64,000 bases of DNA from positions 536,501-600,500 of the forward strand of contig CP070233.1 of NCBI GenBank assembly GCA_017355425.1, read 5' to 3'. This document shows, in pieces, positions 36,677 through 46,663 of this stretch (its first letter is position 1; each line of letters starts with the position of its first letter). Source of the DNA: Dolichospermum sp. DET69. Lineage in GTDB: Bacteria; Cyanobacteriota; Cyanobacteriia; Cyanobacteriales; Nostocaceae. Under the pieces are notes generated by a model, which was given only the letters and a program-made list of their open reading frames with translations, was not told where the DNA came from and made no database searches. A program made the translations under genes and the position numbers.

Positions 36677-37014
36677 CTACGGTGTACACACAAGTCTTCT
36701 AGCCCACCTTCCGCACCCTAAACTGTCACACAACGAAAAATGGTCGTTTGGGGATTTGAGATTGGCGATCGCCACCTGAGATTTCGACAATTTTGTATCA
36801 AAATTATCATTAAAGGTATTCAAAAATCCGAAATTACCGATTGTGACACTAGGGGGTGCGGAATGTGGGTTCTAGAGTTGCCCCACAACGTTTAGATCCC
36901 CCCAACCCCCCTTAAAAAGGGGGGCTAAATTCTTCAAAGTCCCCCTTTTTAAGGGGGATTTAGGGGGATCAGATAAGGTTTAGCATCCTGTCTAGAGATG
37001 TGTGTACACCGTAG
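36677..37014. repeat. Family A element, copy 5, carrying a family D insertion
   Basis: Ends CTACGGTGTACACACAAGT and ATGTGTGTACACCGTAG. The total is 338 bp; without family D and one TTCTAG copy it is exactly 165 bp, the length of copies 1 and 2. No flanking duplication is obvious. Confidence 0.85.
36703..36869. repeat. Family D inverted-repeat element (167 bp) nested in family A
   Basis: Ends CCCACCTTCCGCACCC and, inverted, CCCACATTCCGCACCCC, followed on both sides by CTA and GTCACA. Flanked by the 6-bp duplication TTCTAG (36697-36702 and 36870-36875); the uninserted GTCTTCTAGAGTTGCC is seen in the A copies at 34.5 kb. Contains a HIP1 site and no ORF. Confidence 0.83.
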
Positions 37015-37207
37015 CCCCTACAAGGGATAAAATTCACTTTACATATTTGGGGAATCTTGTCAATGCGTAAATCCTAAATTGTTTAGTTTACTTTAGTAAA
37101 CTTTAGCTATTAGCCTGGAACTTCAGTTCCAGGCGGGTCTGTCAGCCAAACAAATAAGCCATCTGTAGCTTATAGCGTAAATCAAATCGGACAGCTATAG
37201 CAGCAAA

Positions 37208-40200
37208 CTAAGCAATCAAACTGAAATTACTACTACTGAGGGTGATATCAGGATTACTTAAACGGGCAAATTCAAACACTGCTGTTGCACCCAAAAGGTT
37301 TCCGTCTTGGTTATAGAACAAACTGCCAGTATTTTGACTAAAAACAACATGAGCATTACTAGCGTCTACAAATTCATCATCAGTGACAACGGCAAAATCA
37401 GTTAAAGCCTGTCCTGCAAGATTAGTAATGGCATTGAAAGTAATTTTGCTTAATACAATCTGGTCTAGTCCCGCTTCAAAGTTGCTAATGTAATCAATGC
37501 CTAAGCTGGTAGCAAAGACACTAGAGCTTTGAAATAGATATTTATCATTACCAACTCCTCCCGTCAGGACATCATCACCAAGTCCTCCCCAGAGGGTATC
37601 ATTACCGGTTCCACCGTCGAGAATATCATTACCAACTCCTCCCCAAAGGTTGTCATCTCCTCCTAAGCCTTGCAGTTGGTCATTTCCATCACCACTACTG
37701 AGAATATTATTCAGTGTATTACCCGTGAGACGGTCATTTCCTGTGCCACCTGTAGCATTTTCAGTCACATTATTAGCAGAAAGAATGAGTTTGAGATTGC
37801 TATTAACTGTTTGTGATGTGGTGACACCTAGATTTACATTCACCGCAGCAGTTGTTCCCGTAAAATCAATAGTATCAGTTCCCCCTGTTGCCGTTTCTGT
37901 AATTGTGTCAGTTCCCAAGGCACTATTAGCAACAAAGGAGTATGTATCATTACCATTGAGACCTGAGAGGGTGTTATTGGCACCGTTACCAGTAATGACG
38001 TTATTACCCGCATTACCCGTGCCATTGATAGCCGCTGTTCCTGTGAGGGTGAGATTTTCTACGTTGGTTGTTAGAGTAGTGGTAACAGCGGCGCTGAGGG
38101 TATCGCTTATGGTTGTAGTTACAGTTTGGCTTGTACCCAAGCTGGCATTAGTGGGAGAATTAAGGGTGAGGCTAAATGTTTCATTAGCTTCATTTATGGA
38201 ATCATTGAGAATAGGAATATTGATCACTTGACTGGTAACACCAGGGTTAAAGGTGAGAGTTCCGCTGGTGCTGGTATAGTCTGCTCCTGCTATGGCTGTA
38301 CCGTTAGCAGTGGCATATTGGACGGTAATGCTTTGGCTACTGGCGCTAGTAAGAGTAACTGTGTAGGTGACGTTTTGAGGGTTGGTATTACCTTCAACTA
38401 TGGTCTTGTTAGCACTGAGGTTAAGATTAGGTAATAAGTCATCATTAGTAATAGTTCCTATGACGGCCGTTGTTGTCCCAATGGTGTAATCTGTTCCTGT
38501 TGCCAAAGTTAAAGCCACAGTTTCATTACTTTCAACAATTGTATCGGCTGTGGGGTCTATGGTTAAGGTTGCGGTACTCGAACCAGCAGCAAAGGTAATA
38601 GTTTTGCCTGTTCCTGGTGTTGCACCAGTGTAGTCGCTAGTATTAGCTGTACCAGTGATGCCATAGTTGACGGTTAAGGCATTGGTGGTACTTCCGGTAC
38701 GAGTAAAAGTGTAAATTAGGTTGGTTGTACCGTCTTCTAGGACGCTGGTGGGGGATACTGCTAGGGTAATGGTGGGAAGAGTCACATCATCATTAGTAAT
38801 AGTACCCTGAGCTTGAGCATCTGCAATACTCGCATTTGTGGCGTTACTCAAGTTAACAAAAAAGGTTTCGTCCCCTTCAAATAAACTATCTCCAAGGACA
38901 GGAACAGTAATTTGTTTACTGGTTTCTCCAGGGTTAACATTAAAGATTAATGTTCCCGTTGTGGCTGTGTAGTCACTTCCTGCGGTAGCTGTGCCATTAG
39001 CTGTAGCATAATTAACGGTGACAGGTTGGAAAGTTTCACCAGAAAGGGTAACGGTAAAGGTGGCGTTTTTTGTCCCACTGTTGCCTTCAGTTAAGGTAAC
39101 ATCATTAATACTGAGATTGAGGTTAGGGGCGGGTTGAAATTCAAATGCCCCGATATCAACTGTACCACTGGAAATTCGGGTAAATCCACTGCCTCGGTTA
39201 TCAAAGGGGATATTTTCGCTATTATTGCCATCAAAATCAATATCAAAAACGTCTGTTAAAACTAAGGCGTTATTGCCTTTATTAATTGCTGGGCTACCGC
39301 TAAGTAGTGCATGAGTAAAAATGCCATTACCATTATCTTGTAATGGTCCAAGTTTAGGATTGACGTTAACGATATCTGTTCCTGTGCCAATTGTGCCACT
39401 TGCTCCTGAAAGATTGCCGATTAGGTTGTTATTATTGCCATTAACGTTGCCCTCAATATCAGGAGATGTGCCAATATTTCCAGCAACAATTGAATTTTTT
39501 AGGTTAACAGTAGCGCCATTATAGTTACTAGTATAAATTCCTCCACCGCCGTATGAACTGGTACTTATATTCTGAGTAATCGTACTATTAACTACATTTA
39601 CTACTCCACCACTTGCCTTAATTCCACCACCATTGTAAGCTTGATTACCGCTTACTGTACTGTTAATTAAGTTAATTGTAGAATCGGAAGATTCTATTCC
39701 CGCACCAATGTTGTTATAAATAGTGCTAGTGCTGATGGTTAAGGTTCCGACACTATAGATACCACCTCCTGAACTTCCAGTGTTATTTTTAATCGTTGTT
39801 CCCAACAGAATAGCTTGACCAGAATTATAGATACCACCACCGTAGGTAGAAGAACCAACCACTTTATTATCAGCAACAGTTGAGTTGACTAAAGCTAATA
39901 CACCACCATTGAATATTCCTCCTCCGTCCGAGAAGTACGATGAATTGGAATTGTTTTTTACAGTTGTGTTGAATAATAAGGCTGTAGCATTCGAGCGAAT
40001 ATAAATCCCACCACCATCTTCAGTTGTTAATCCTCCTTTGACTACAATATTGCTCAAGTTTAAGTAATTAGACACCTCAAAAACACGATCTGCGCTTGTC
40101 AAACCACTAGCATCAATTGTGGCAGGTTGAGTTCCTGTTGATTGAATGGTGACATTACCAAGAATATCTAAATCTCCCCCCTTGGTATCAGTGAGAGAAA

Positions 40201-42625
40201 AGGCAGTGAGACTATAGGTTGTTCCCCCTGTCAAATTGATAATGTATTGGTTTGCTATATCACTGTTAGCTATTAAAATCGCATCCCGCAAAGATAACCC
40301 ACCCGTAGCACTACCATCATTTTGATCTGCGGTTGTATTTACAGTTAGGGTAATAGCTGGATTGGGTAGTGAATTACCTCCCAAAATGATAGGATGGGGT
40401 TCATCATCGGTAATAGTGACAATTCCTGATCCAGCATTGGGATCAATTATGGCATTCGTGGGATTACTAAGGTTAACAAAGAAACTTTCATTAGCCTCAG
40501 CAATATTATCTCCCAAAATATTCACATTAATGGTTTTAGTGGTTTCTCCTGGTGCAAAAGACAATTGACCACTGGTAGCTGTATAATCATTTCCAGCAAT
40601 AGCGTTATTATTAGCTGTTGTGTAATTAACTGTCACTGTCTTATCAGTTACGGCATTTAATGTAACTGTTACAGTTCCCGTTTTTGTGCCACTGTTCCCT
40701 TCAACAATAGAAATATTATTGATTTTGATAATAGGAGAAGGGATTCCTTGAAACTCAAATGCACCAATATCAACAAGATTATTTGCAATTCGAGAAAAAC
40801 CCGTTCCGCGTTGATCAAAAGGAATGGTTTCAGTCGTATTTCCATCACCATCAAGATCCTTCGTGTCTAAGGGAACTAGACTATTTTTACCCGCATTAAT
40901 CGCTGGACTTCCATCTAATAAAGCATGGGTTTGGGTTGTACCACCGTTATTTTGTAGAGGACCAAGGAGAATATTGGGTTTAACAATATCTGTTCCTGTG
41001 CCTATTGTGCCACTTGCTCCATTTATGTTGCCTATTAAGTTGAAATTATTCCCGTTAATTGGTCCATAAATATCAGGATTGTAAATGCCTGTGTCAAAAT
41101 TACCTGCAATGATGGTGTTTTTGGTGTAAACTTCTCCTGGATTGTAGTCATCATCGAGGTTATAAATTCCGCCACCCGTGCCGTTATTATTACTGTCTAA
41201 ATCAGCAGTATTATTAGTAATAGTGCTATTATTGAGATAAGTTTTTTCTTGATTGAAAATACCGCCACCATTTTCTTTAGCACTATTACCACTAATTGTA
41301 GTATTACTCATGGTAATAATTCCCTCCGTATCATAGGAAAAACCATCACCATTGAAAATACCGCCACCATTTTCTTTGGCACTATTACCACTAATTGTAG
41401 TATTATTTATGGTAATAGTTCCCCCCGTATAAGAGTAAATACCATCACCATTGGAAATTCCACCACCACTTTTTTCAGCACTATTATTACTAATAGTTGT
41501 ATTGGTAATGGTTACTGTTCCACTGTTGTTGAATCCACTGTTGTTGAAAATACCACCACCCGAACCAGCCGCACTATTATTACTAATAGTGCTGTCTTTT
41601 AAAAGTAGAGTTCCATAATTTGTAATACCGCCCCCATTGGGGTTAAGATCAGAACCAGCAGATGCGACGGTGATGGTATTATTAGTAATGAGACTATTAC
41701 TAATTTCTGCGGTGCTAGTATCAGCGATAAAAACTGCACTTATAGACGCGCCAGTAACAGTCACACCATTCAAAATAAAATAGGCATTTTCTTTGACATC
41801 AATTGCCGAATCTCCAAAGCCTGATGCAAAACTTGTTTTTAAATTTGTTGCGTCAATAATTGCTTTTTGAGTGCCAACAGATTTAATGGTGATTTTTCCA
41901 CCGGCTAAAATATCTAAATCACCTCTGACTGCTTCTTGCTCATCTCCTCCATTATTAAGTGAAGCAGTATTCTTAATACTCAATGAATAAGTTTGTCCTC
42001 CCTGCAATTCAATAACGTAATCATTGGTTGTATTAGCATTGGCTATTAAAATCGCATCCCGCAAAGATAACCCACCCGTAGCACTACCATCATTTTGATC
42101 TGCGGTTGTTGTCACTGTTAAAACAATTGGTGTATTTTGCTCTACAGCAACTTGTTCACCTCCTACAGTAATATTTGCCCAATCATTTTCTGTGTTAATT
42201 CTGCCTAATTCTTGAGTTGTTAAATTCTGTCCCCGCAGCAATGCTGAGAATTTTTCCCCTTCATCTCCTAGAGTATCTATTTGATTAATTTGACCATCAA
42301 TAAAATGCCCAATTTCCTCTAACAAAACCGCACTAATAGCTTCTGCTGTAGAAGTTGCGAGAAAATTAGCTGATAAATAAATCTTATTGGTACTACTGGC
42401 ATAAGCCCCATTAGCACCACCAAGAATATTACTATCAAGAATTTCAATTTGCGGAAGTTGACCAAAATCACCAGATAGCCATTGTAAACGCAGAATTTCC
42501 GCACCGCTGCGATTGTATTGCGTACCAAAAGCAGTATCGAAAACCTGCCAGAAATTGTTTAAACCAGAAAAAGTGCTGAGTTGGTTATAGGTCAGTGTCA
42601 GGGCAGAATTGAGTAGAGTATTCAT
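37208..42625 (-). CDS. Giant calcium-binding protein: beta-helix, Calx-beta and RTX modules (paralogue 1)
   Basis: 1805 residues, probably secreted by a type I system (no Sec signal; RTX C-terminus). N-terminal domain 1-165 contains LLEEIGHFID, which looks like a HExxH metallopeptidase helix with the first His replaced by Glu. Two parallel beta-helix regions follow, each opened by a SLRDAILIAN motif (residues about 186 and 778). A Calx-beta domain lies at about 630-735 and three more at about 1165-1505. RTX nonapeptides (GGxGxDxL type) are at about 1560-1690, with a conserved C-terminal domain ending FARLSNPDITLSSSNF. Same domain ends as the protein at 48.1-53.1 kb. Likely an adhesin or surface-layer protein. 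Confidence 0.85.
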   Translation of the reverse strand: MNTLLNSALTLTYNQLSTFSGLNNFWQVFDTAFGTQYNRSGAEILRLQWLSGDFGQLPQIEILDSNILGGANGAYASSTNKIYLSANFLATSTAEAISAVLLEEIGHFIDGQINQIDTLGDEGEKFSALLRGQNLTTQELGRINTENDWANITVGGEQVAVEQNTPIVLTVTTTADQNDGSATGGLSLRDAILIANANTTNDYVIELQGGQTYSLSIKNTASLNNGGDEQEAVRGDLDILAGGKITIKSVGTQKAIIDATNLKTSFASGFGDSAIDVKENAYFILNGVTVTGASISAVFIADTSTAEISNSLITNNTITVASAGSDLNPNGGGITNYGTLLLKDSTISNNSAAGSGGGIFNNSGFNNSGTVTITNTTISNNSAEKSGGGISNGDGIYSYTGGTITINNTTISGNSAKENGGGIFNGDGFSYDTEGIITMSNTTISGNSAKENGGGIFNQEKTYLNNSTITNNTADLDSNNNGTGGGIYNLDDDYNPGEVYTKNTIIAGNFDTGIYNPDIYGPINGNNFNLIGNINGASGTIGTGTDIVKPNILLGPLQNNGGTTQTHALLDGSPAINAGKNSLVPLDTKDLDGDGNTTETIPFDQRGTGFSRIANNLVDIGAFEFQGIPSPIIKINNISIVEGNSGTKTGTVTVTLNAVTDKTVTVNYTTANNNAIAGNDYTATSGQLSFAPGETTKTINVNILGDNIAEANESFFVNLSNPTNAIIDPNAGSGIVTITDDEPHPIILGGNSLPNPAITLTVNTTADQNDGSATGGLSLRDAILIANSDIANQYIINLTGGTTYSLTAFSLTDTKGGDLDILGNVTIQSTGTQPATIDASGLTSADRVFEVSNYLNLSNIVVKGGLTTEDGGGIYIRSNATALLFNTTVKNNSNSSYFSDGGGIFNGGVLALVNSTVADNKVVGSSTYGGGIYNSGQAILLGTTIKNNTGSSGGGIYSVGTLTISTSTIYNNIGAGIESSDSTINLINSTVSGNQAYNGGGIKASGGVVNVVNSTITQNISTSSYGGGGIYTSNYNGATVNLKNSIVAGNIGTSPDIEGNVNGNNNNLIGNLSGASGTIGTGTDIVNVNPKLGPLQDNGNGIFTHALLSGSPAINKGNNALVLTDVFDIDFDGNNSENIPFDNRGSGFTRISSGTVDIGAFEFQPAPNLNLSINDVTLTEGNSGTKNATFTVTLSGETFQPVTVNYATANGTATAGSDYTATTGTLIFNVNPGETSKQITVPVLGDSLFEGDETFFVNLSNATNASIADAQAQGTITNDDVTLPTITLAVSPTSVLEDGTTNLIYTFTRTGSTTNALTVNYGITGTANTSDYTGATPGTGKTITFAAGSSTATLTIDPTADTIVESNETVALTLATGTDYTIGTTTAVIGTITNDDLLPNLNLSANKTIVEGNTNPQNVTYTVTLTSASSQSITVQYATANGTAIAGADYTSTSGTLTFNPGVTSQVINIPILNDSINEANETFSLTLNSPTNASLGTSQTVTTTISDTLSAAVTTTLTTNVENLTLTGTAAINGTGNAGNNVITGNGANNTLSGLNGNDTYSFVANSALGTDTITETATGGTDTIDFTGTTAAVNVNLGVTTSQTVNSNLKLILSANNVTENATGGTGNDRLTGNTLNNILSSGDGNDQLQGLGGDDNLWGGVGNDILDGGTGNDTLWGGLGDDVLTGGVGNDKYLFQSSSVFATSLGIDYISNFEAGLDQIVLSKITFNAITNLAGQALTDFAVVTDDEFVDASNAHVVFSQNTGSLFYNQDGNLLGATAVFEFARLSNPDITLSSSNFSLIA

Positions 42626-42710
42626 GGATTTAATTAATTAATTATTGATATTAAAATGATGTTTGAAGGCAATAGGATGTGTCACAACTTGTAACACTTT
42701 TTAGTTAAAG

Positions 42711-42750
42711 ACTATACACGCACAAGTTTGACACAAATACTGATAAGTGT
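42711..42750 (-). promoter_or_regulatory. Candidate promoter and operator of calcium-binding gene 1
   Basis: On the minus strand a -10-like TATAGT (42711-42716) lies about 90 bp before the ATG. Upstream of it are ACAAGTTT (42722-42729) and ATAAGTGT (42743-42750, plus-strand reading), 21 bp apart. The whole ~150-bp block is conserved upstream of the paralogue at 53.1 kb. Confidence 0.5.
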
Positions 42751-42796
42751 CAAGCTATATATCTATGCGACCAGTTAGGATATTTTTAATCATAAA

Positions 42797-42844
42797 AATG
42801 GGTAATTGGACATTGAAGATCAGCTTCATTACCAATTACCCATT
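42797..42844 (-). terminator. Rho-independent-type terminator of ndhB
   Basis: Perfect 13-bp inverted repeat AATGGGTAATTGG / CCAATTACCCATT. On the minus strand the stem is followed by TTTTTATG. It begins 15 bp after the ndhB stop codon. Confidence 0.65.
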
Positions 42845-42858
42845 ATTTTAGGAATAAC

Positions 42859-44421
42859 TTAAAATTCCTGTGACTGTTGATTTGTAATAACACTAGCTTG
42901 TGTACTGGCAACTTTTGCTGCTTGCAACATAGGAGTGTTAGTAACAGAATTATTAGCCAAAGTAAACAAAGGATTGGATAAAATTCCAGAAATAGTAGTA
43001 GCTATTAAAGTTACTACCAACCCCACTTGTAAAGGTCTAAGTCCTGGTAAATCCCACCGAACTTGAGGATAATTCTTGACTACATCGGACATTTCCTGGG
43101 GTTCTTTGACTACCATCATTTTCACTACCCGAATATAGTAATAGATGGAAACCACGCTGGTAACTAAACCGAGTAATACTAACCAGTAAAGTCCAGCTTG
43201 CCAACCTGCCCAAAATAGGTAAATCTTCCCGAAAAATCCGGCTAATGGGGGAATACCACCCAAAGATAACAGGGAGATACTCAAACCCAATGTTAAGAGT
43301 GGGTCTTTTTGATACAAACCAGAATATTCAGAAATTTGGTCTGTTCCGGTTCTCAGAGAGAACAATACCACACAGCTAAAGGCGCACAGGTTCATAAACA
43401 GATATACCAGTAGATAGAAGATCATACTGGAATAACCGGCATCAGTTCCCGCAATTAAGCCAATCATCACAAACCCAGCTTGGGCAATAGATGAATAAGC
43501 TAACATCCGTTTCATGCTTGTTTGAGCTAGAGCAACGACGTTACCCAAAATCATACTCAGCACAGCCAAAGCGGTGAAGACAAATCTCCACTCATCAGCC
43601 ACAATAGGAAAGACAGTGGTTAATAAGCGAATAGCGAGGGCAAATCCTGCTGTTTTAGAACCGACGGATAAAAAGGCAATAACTGGGGTGGGTGCGCCTT
43701 CATAAACGTCCGGTGTCCATTGGTGAAAGGGTGCAGCGGAGATCTTGAAGCCAATACCCGCAATTACGAAAACCAGAGCAATTACTAAACCTAGAGACTG
43801 ACCTACATTAGCTGTAGCAATACCCTGAGCGATCGCAGTTAGTTCTGTTTGTCCACCGGATAAACCATACAGCAGTGAGACACCATACAAAAATACCGCC
43901 GTACTGGAAGCACCAATCAAGAGGTATTTCAGTGCTGCTTCATTGGAACGGGGGTCACGTTTTGTATAACCGCTCAACAAATAAGAGGAAATACTCAAGG
44001 CTTCTAGAGAGATGAAAATCATCACCAACTCATTAGCGCCGGACAAAAACATTCCTCCCACAGTCGCAGTCATCAAAATGGCGATAAATTCGGCTAAAGC
44101 CGTACCACTTTGTTCGACGTAGCGAATGGACATTAATATTGTCGCCATTGCTGACAACGCGATGATACCGCGAAAGATAATACTCAGGTCATCACCGTTA
44201 AAGCTACCAGTGAAGGCTATGGGATTAGTTGTATCCCATTGGAAGTATAGAGCAATAATCGCGGCTGTTAAACCAGCGATCGCTAGATATCCAATCCAGC
44301 GCGCAGATGTCCGTCCCAAAATCAAATCAACAATCAAAACCCCCAAGAGGGTAACAATGACAATTCCCTCTGGTAAAATCGTTCCAGCATTTAACTGGGA
44401 TGCAAAATTAGCAAAATCCAT
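42859..44421 (-). CDS. ndhB: NAD(P)H-quinone oxidoreductase subunit 2 (NdhB)
   Basis: 520 residues, about 14 TM helices; a proton-pumping antiporter-like subunit of thylakoid NDH-1, used in respiration, cyclic electron flow and CO2 uptake. Family landmarks: [19 protein letters not shown] at the N-terminus, [20 protein letters not shown] with the conserved Glu, [20 protein letters not shown], the broken-helix region [16 protein letters not shown] and [16 protein letters not shown]. Length is normal. ATG at 44421. Monocistronic here, flanked by repeats. Confidence 0.96.
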   Translation of the reverse strand: MDFANFASQLNAGTILPEGIVIVTLLGVLIVDLILGRTSARWIGYLAIAGLTAAIIALYFQWDTTNPIAFTGSFNGDDLSIIFRGIIALSAMATILMSIRYVEQSGTALAEFIAILMTATVGGMFLSGANELVMIFISLEALSISSYLLSGYTKRDPRSNEAALKYLLIGASSTAVFLYGVSLLYGLSGGQTELTAIAQGIATANVGQSLGLVIALVFVIAGIGFKISAAPFHQWTPDVYEGAPTPVIAFLSVGSKTAGFALAIRLLTTVFPIVADEWRFVFTALAVLSMILGNVVALAQTSMKRMLAYSSIAQAGFVMIGLIAGTDAGYSSMIFYLLVYLFMNLCAFSCVVLFSLRTGTDQISEYSGLYQKDPLLTLGLSISLLSLGGIPPLAGFFGKIYLFWAGWQAGLYWLVLLGLVTSVVSIYYYIRVVKMMVVKEPQEMSDVVKNYPQVRWDLPGLRPLQVGLVVTLIATTISGILSNPLFTLANNSVTNTPMLQAAKVASTQASVITNQQSQEF

Positions 44422-44982
44422 GAGATATATAGGTTTTAGCGATTAAACATTAGGGATAACACAAGTTTATTCTATCTATACTTCTTGACTAAAATTGCAT
44501 TGATCTTTCTATCTTTAACAGTTGGAAATTTATATATTTGATTTTAGCTTAACAGCAAGAAGCCCCACGTCTCACTATACCGGAGCGTGGGATGAATGCG
44601 CGTGAGTTGAGTTGCGTAGCCCAAATTGTATTTAAGCGTAGCGAAAACAAAGAAGGCTACAGCGACGAAACGAACAAAATATTGATTTTATGTTATTATG
44701 ACCAGAGTAGGTGTAGTCCAATTAAATGCTCCAAATGCAGCCTACAAAACAAAAAACAAATCTCAAAACCAAAGAACCGTGGGGCGCACGGTCTTAAAGC
44801 TCAGTTAATGTCCTCATAGAGGAGTCACTGAGAAGCCCACACTCACCTGAAAGGGAGTGTGTGGGGTACGTCACCTATCCGCAAATGTACCGCAATAACT
44901 CAAAATAAACAGTAGAGTACATAACTGAACTGTTCAGAGTGGGGCAATTTTTCTGAAAGACCTTCGCCGTTTTTTCAAATTC
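44422..44982. mobile_element. Probable IS200/IS605-type remnant, non-coding
   Basis: Two hairpins bracket about 270 bp: CCCACG/CGTGGG (44564-44569 / 44586-44591) and CCCACACTC/GAGTGTGTGGG (44836-44844 / 44855-44865), each preceded by AGAAGC. The segment before the second hairpin reads like a decayed TnpB C-terminus (GRTVLKLS, then stops). No intact transposase. This resembles the right end of IS605-group elements; the call is tentative. Confidence 0.4.
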
Positions 44983-45336
44983 TCATACTGCTTTCGCTAG
45001 TGGCATGAATATTTCAACGGCTTCAAACGGTACAGATATTTTGTTTTCTTCTGTCCGTTCAATTAATCCGAGTTCTTCCAGGCGATTTACGTCTGTGTGT
45101 ACGTTTGAATAGTTTCTTTCGGCTGTTTTTGCCAGCGCGTAAATACTGCATGGACCTGTTTTGCTTAAAGTATCAAGCAAATCAAGTCAAGCAGGCGTTA
45201 GCTCGCTAAAAAGTGATTTTGTAGATTCAAATGAAAGTCTAAAATTTACTGGCTTTCCAATTTCGGAGTCTTTAATTTGTTGACGAGCGGCTCGGATTGC
45301 AGAACCACGCTTGGCTACTTCAATAATTGCTTTCAT
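44983..45336 (-). pseudogene. HTH regulator/antitoxin gene with an in-frame stop
   Basis: ATG at 45336, after GGAGTGAATC, opens MKAIIEVAKRGSAIRAARQQ ... LTPA, then TGA at 45187-45189, then LDLLDTLSKTGPCSIYALAK and the winged-helix end RLEELGLIERTEENKISVPF. The two halves are in one frame (118 codons, stop at codon 50). The C-terminal half resembles MarR-like, HVO_A0114-type DNA-binding antitoxins. The shorter ORF from TTG 45180 would lack the N-terminal half, so I treat the gene as inactivated by a single nonsense change. Confidence 0.75.
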
Positions 45337-45520
45337 GATTCACTCCATGTTTCGAGTAGCAATATTATGGGATGAAGGATGGGCAAGCGATCGCACTAAA
45401 TTTTTTTTAAAATAGTAACAGTAGGATGTATTAGCGTAGCGCATAATAATTACAAACTAATCATAATTACAAGCAAAAAGGCGCGTTAAGTAACGCACTT
45501 TACAATATCTAGAATCATAT

Positions 45521-45949
45521 TTAAGCATCTAATAGAGGCATAAGCAAAGGAATTGGGCGATCGCGGTTCTTTCTGTAAACGAGAAAATCGCTATCGAGAG
45601 TAAAAATCAGACTGCTAGGGTATAGCTCCGACATTCGGACTAATTCGGCATCTGCTAAAGAAACTGGTACTGATTGATAGCGACTTAATAATGTCATTAC
45701 TGTCACCAACTCCGCATCCAAATCAAACTGAATAATGATCTGTTTCTGAGCTAACAATTGCAGCAAAATTTCTCGCCCCCTTTTTACTCGTTGTAACAAA
45801 AACCAACTTTCTGAAATCACCGCTTCACAAGTTAGTAATGGGGGAGCAATTTCCTTTAATTGTTCTGTTACCCAAGTATGGTGGCCATCATTGCGGTCAA
45901 TTAAAGCCAGTAAAATCCCTGTGTCAACAATTACCTGATAGTGCATCAC
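45521..45949 (-). CDS. PIN-domain toxin (VapC-like ribonuclease)
   Basis: 142 residues. PIN acidic residues visible: Asp in VIVDTGILLALIDRND near the N-terminus, Glu in CEAVISESWFLL, Asp in SLADAELVRMSE, and a C-terminal Asp in IFTLDSDFLVYRK. It probably cleaves RNA and is neutralised by the protein encoded immediately upstream, with which it overlaps by 4 bp (ATGA). The ORF begins MMHYQ; start within the overlap as usual for such pairs. Confidence 0.88.
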   Translation of the reverse strand: MMHYQVIVDTGILLALIDRNDGHHTWVTEQLKEIAPPLLTCEAVISESWFLLQRVKRGREILLQLLAQKQIIIQFDLDAELVTVMTLLSRYQSVPVSLADAELVRMSELYPSSLIFTLDSDFLVYRKNRDRPIPLLMPLLDA

Positions 45950-46182
45950 TGGCCATAGCCCTGCATATAATCAGGATTTGTTGAAAGATCGCTTGGCCCC
46001 TCCCCTGCCCCAATCAAATCTTGGGCTACCTCAAAAAACGAGGAGGAATTTGTTTTTAGAGACGTAGTGATTGCTTCCTGACGTTTTTTCCAAAGAGATT
46101 CTACAAAAGTTAACACCTGATACTGATCTTCCGTCGGTAATACCTCTACCGTTTGTAAAATTTGTTTAGATAAGGTAGACAT
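45946..46182 (-). CDS. Antitoxin of the PIN pair
   Basis: 78 residues: N-terminal SKQILQTVEVLPTEDQYQVLTFVESLWKKRQ, a helical pattern seen in DUF2281-like antitoxins, then a disordered tail expected to wrap the PIN toxin. ATG at 46182; ends in a 4-bp overlap with the toxin gene. Together they look like an intact type II toxin-antitoxin operon. Confidence 0.8.
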   Translation of the reverse strand: MSTLSKQILQTVEVLPTEDQYQVLTFVESLWKKRQEAITTSLKTNSSSFFEVAQDLIGAGEGPSDLSTNPDYMQGYGQ

Positions 46183-46384
46183 ACTAAGTTATTCCTACAA
46201 AAGACACGACCTTATAATTACGACAAATATAACATCAACTTCTCCATAATGAAAAGCGAACTGCTTGCAGCAGCGCTTCGCTATCGCAATTTAGAATCTT
46301 TGTTTATGTTTTATGTTAGAGGCTTCGCTATCGCCCTACAGGGTATGTTACAATGACCAGAGTTATTTCTCAAACAAAATGTAA

Positions 46385-46663
46385 ATGCGACAAGTTTCAG
46401 TTTCAGAAGTAAAGGAAGATTTTGCTTACATTATGGATAGCGCCCAACAAGAACCCATTCTTGTTAAGGAACATGATCGCAATTATGTGGCTATTATTTC
46501 GATGAATGATTATGAAGATTTGGTAAAGATTAAAAATCTTCGTTTAAAAAATATATCGGCGGATTTAGGGGCAGAAGCTCAGGCAAATGGACTAACCTTA
46601 GAACTGTTAAACGAGATACTTGACGGCGATCGCACTATAATTTTTCCCATTCATCTCTGTTAA
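46385..46663 (+). CDS. Phd/YefM-like antitoxin
   Basis: 92 residues: MRQVSVSEVKEDFAYIMDSA then EPILVKEHDRNYVAIISMNDYEDL, the Phd/YefM N-terminal DNA-binding fold. No toxin gene follows on this strand; the 3' end instead overlaps the tail of a broken hicA gene on the other strand (46635-46663). The odd C-terminal DGDRTIIFPIHLC may be a result of that junction. Orphan antitoxin or remnant. Confidence 0.75.
   Translation: MRQVSVSEVKEDFAYIMDSAQQEPILVKEHDRNYVAIISMNDYEDLVKIKNLRLKNISADLGAEAQANGLTLELLNEILDGDRTIIFPIHLC

Larger units (their letters stand above)
36529..37207. other. Repeat-filled spacer between response regulator and calcium-binding protein gene
   Basis: Contains a CCCCACCCTAACCCTCCCC-type repeat (36609-36670) that hosts family A copy 5 with family D inside it. 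After it come GTTTACTTTAGTAAAC and GCCTGGAACTTCAGTTCCAGGC palindromes (37086-37135), similar to palindromes downstream of the paralogous gene. No gene supported. Confidence 0.7.
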
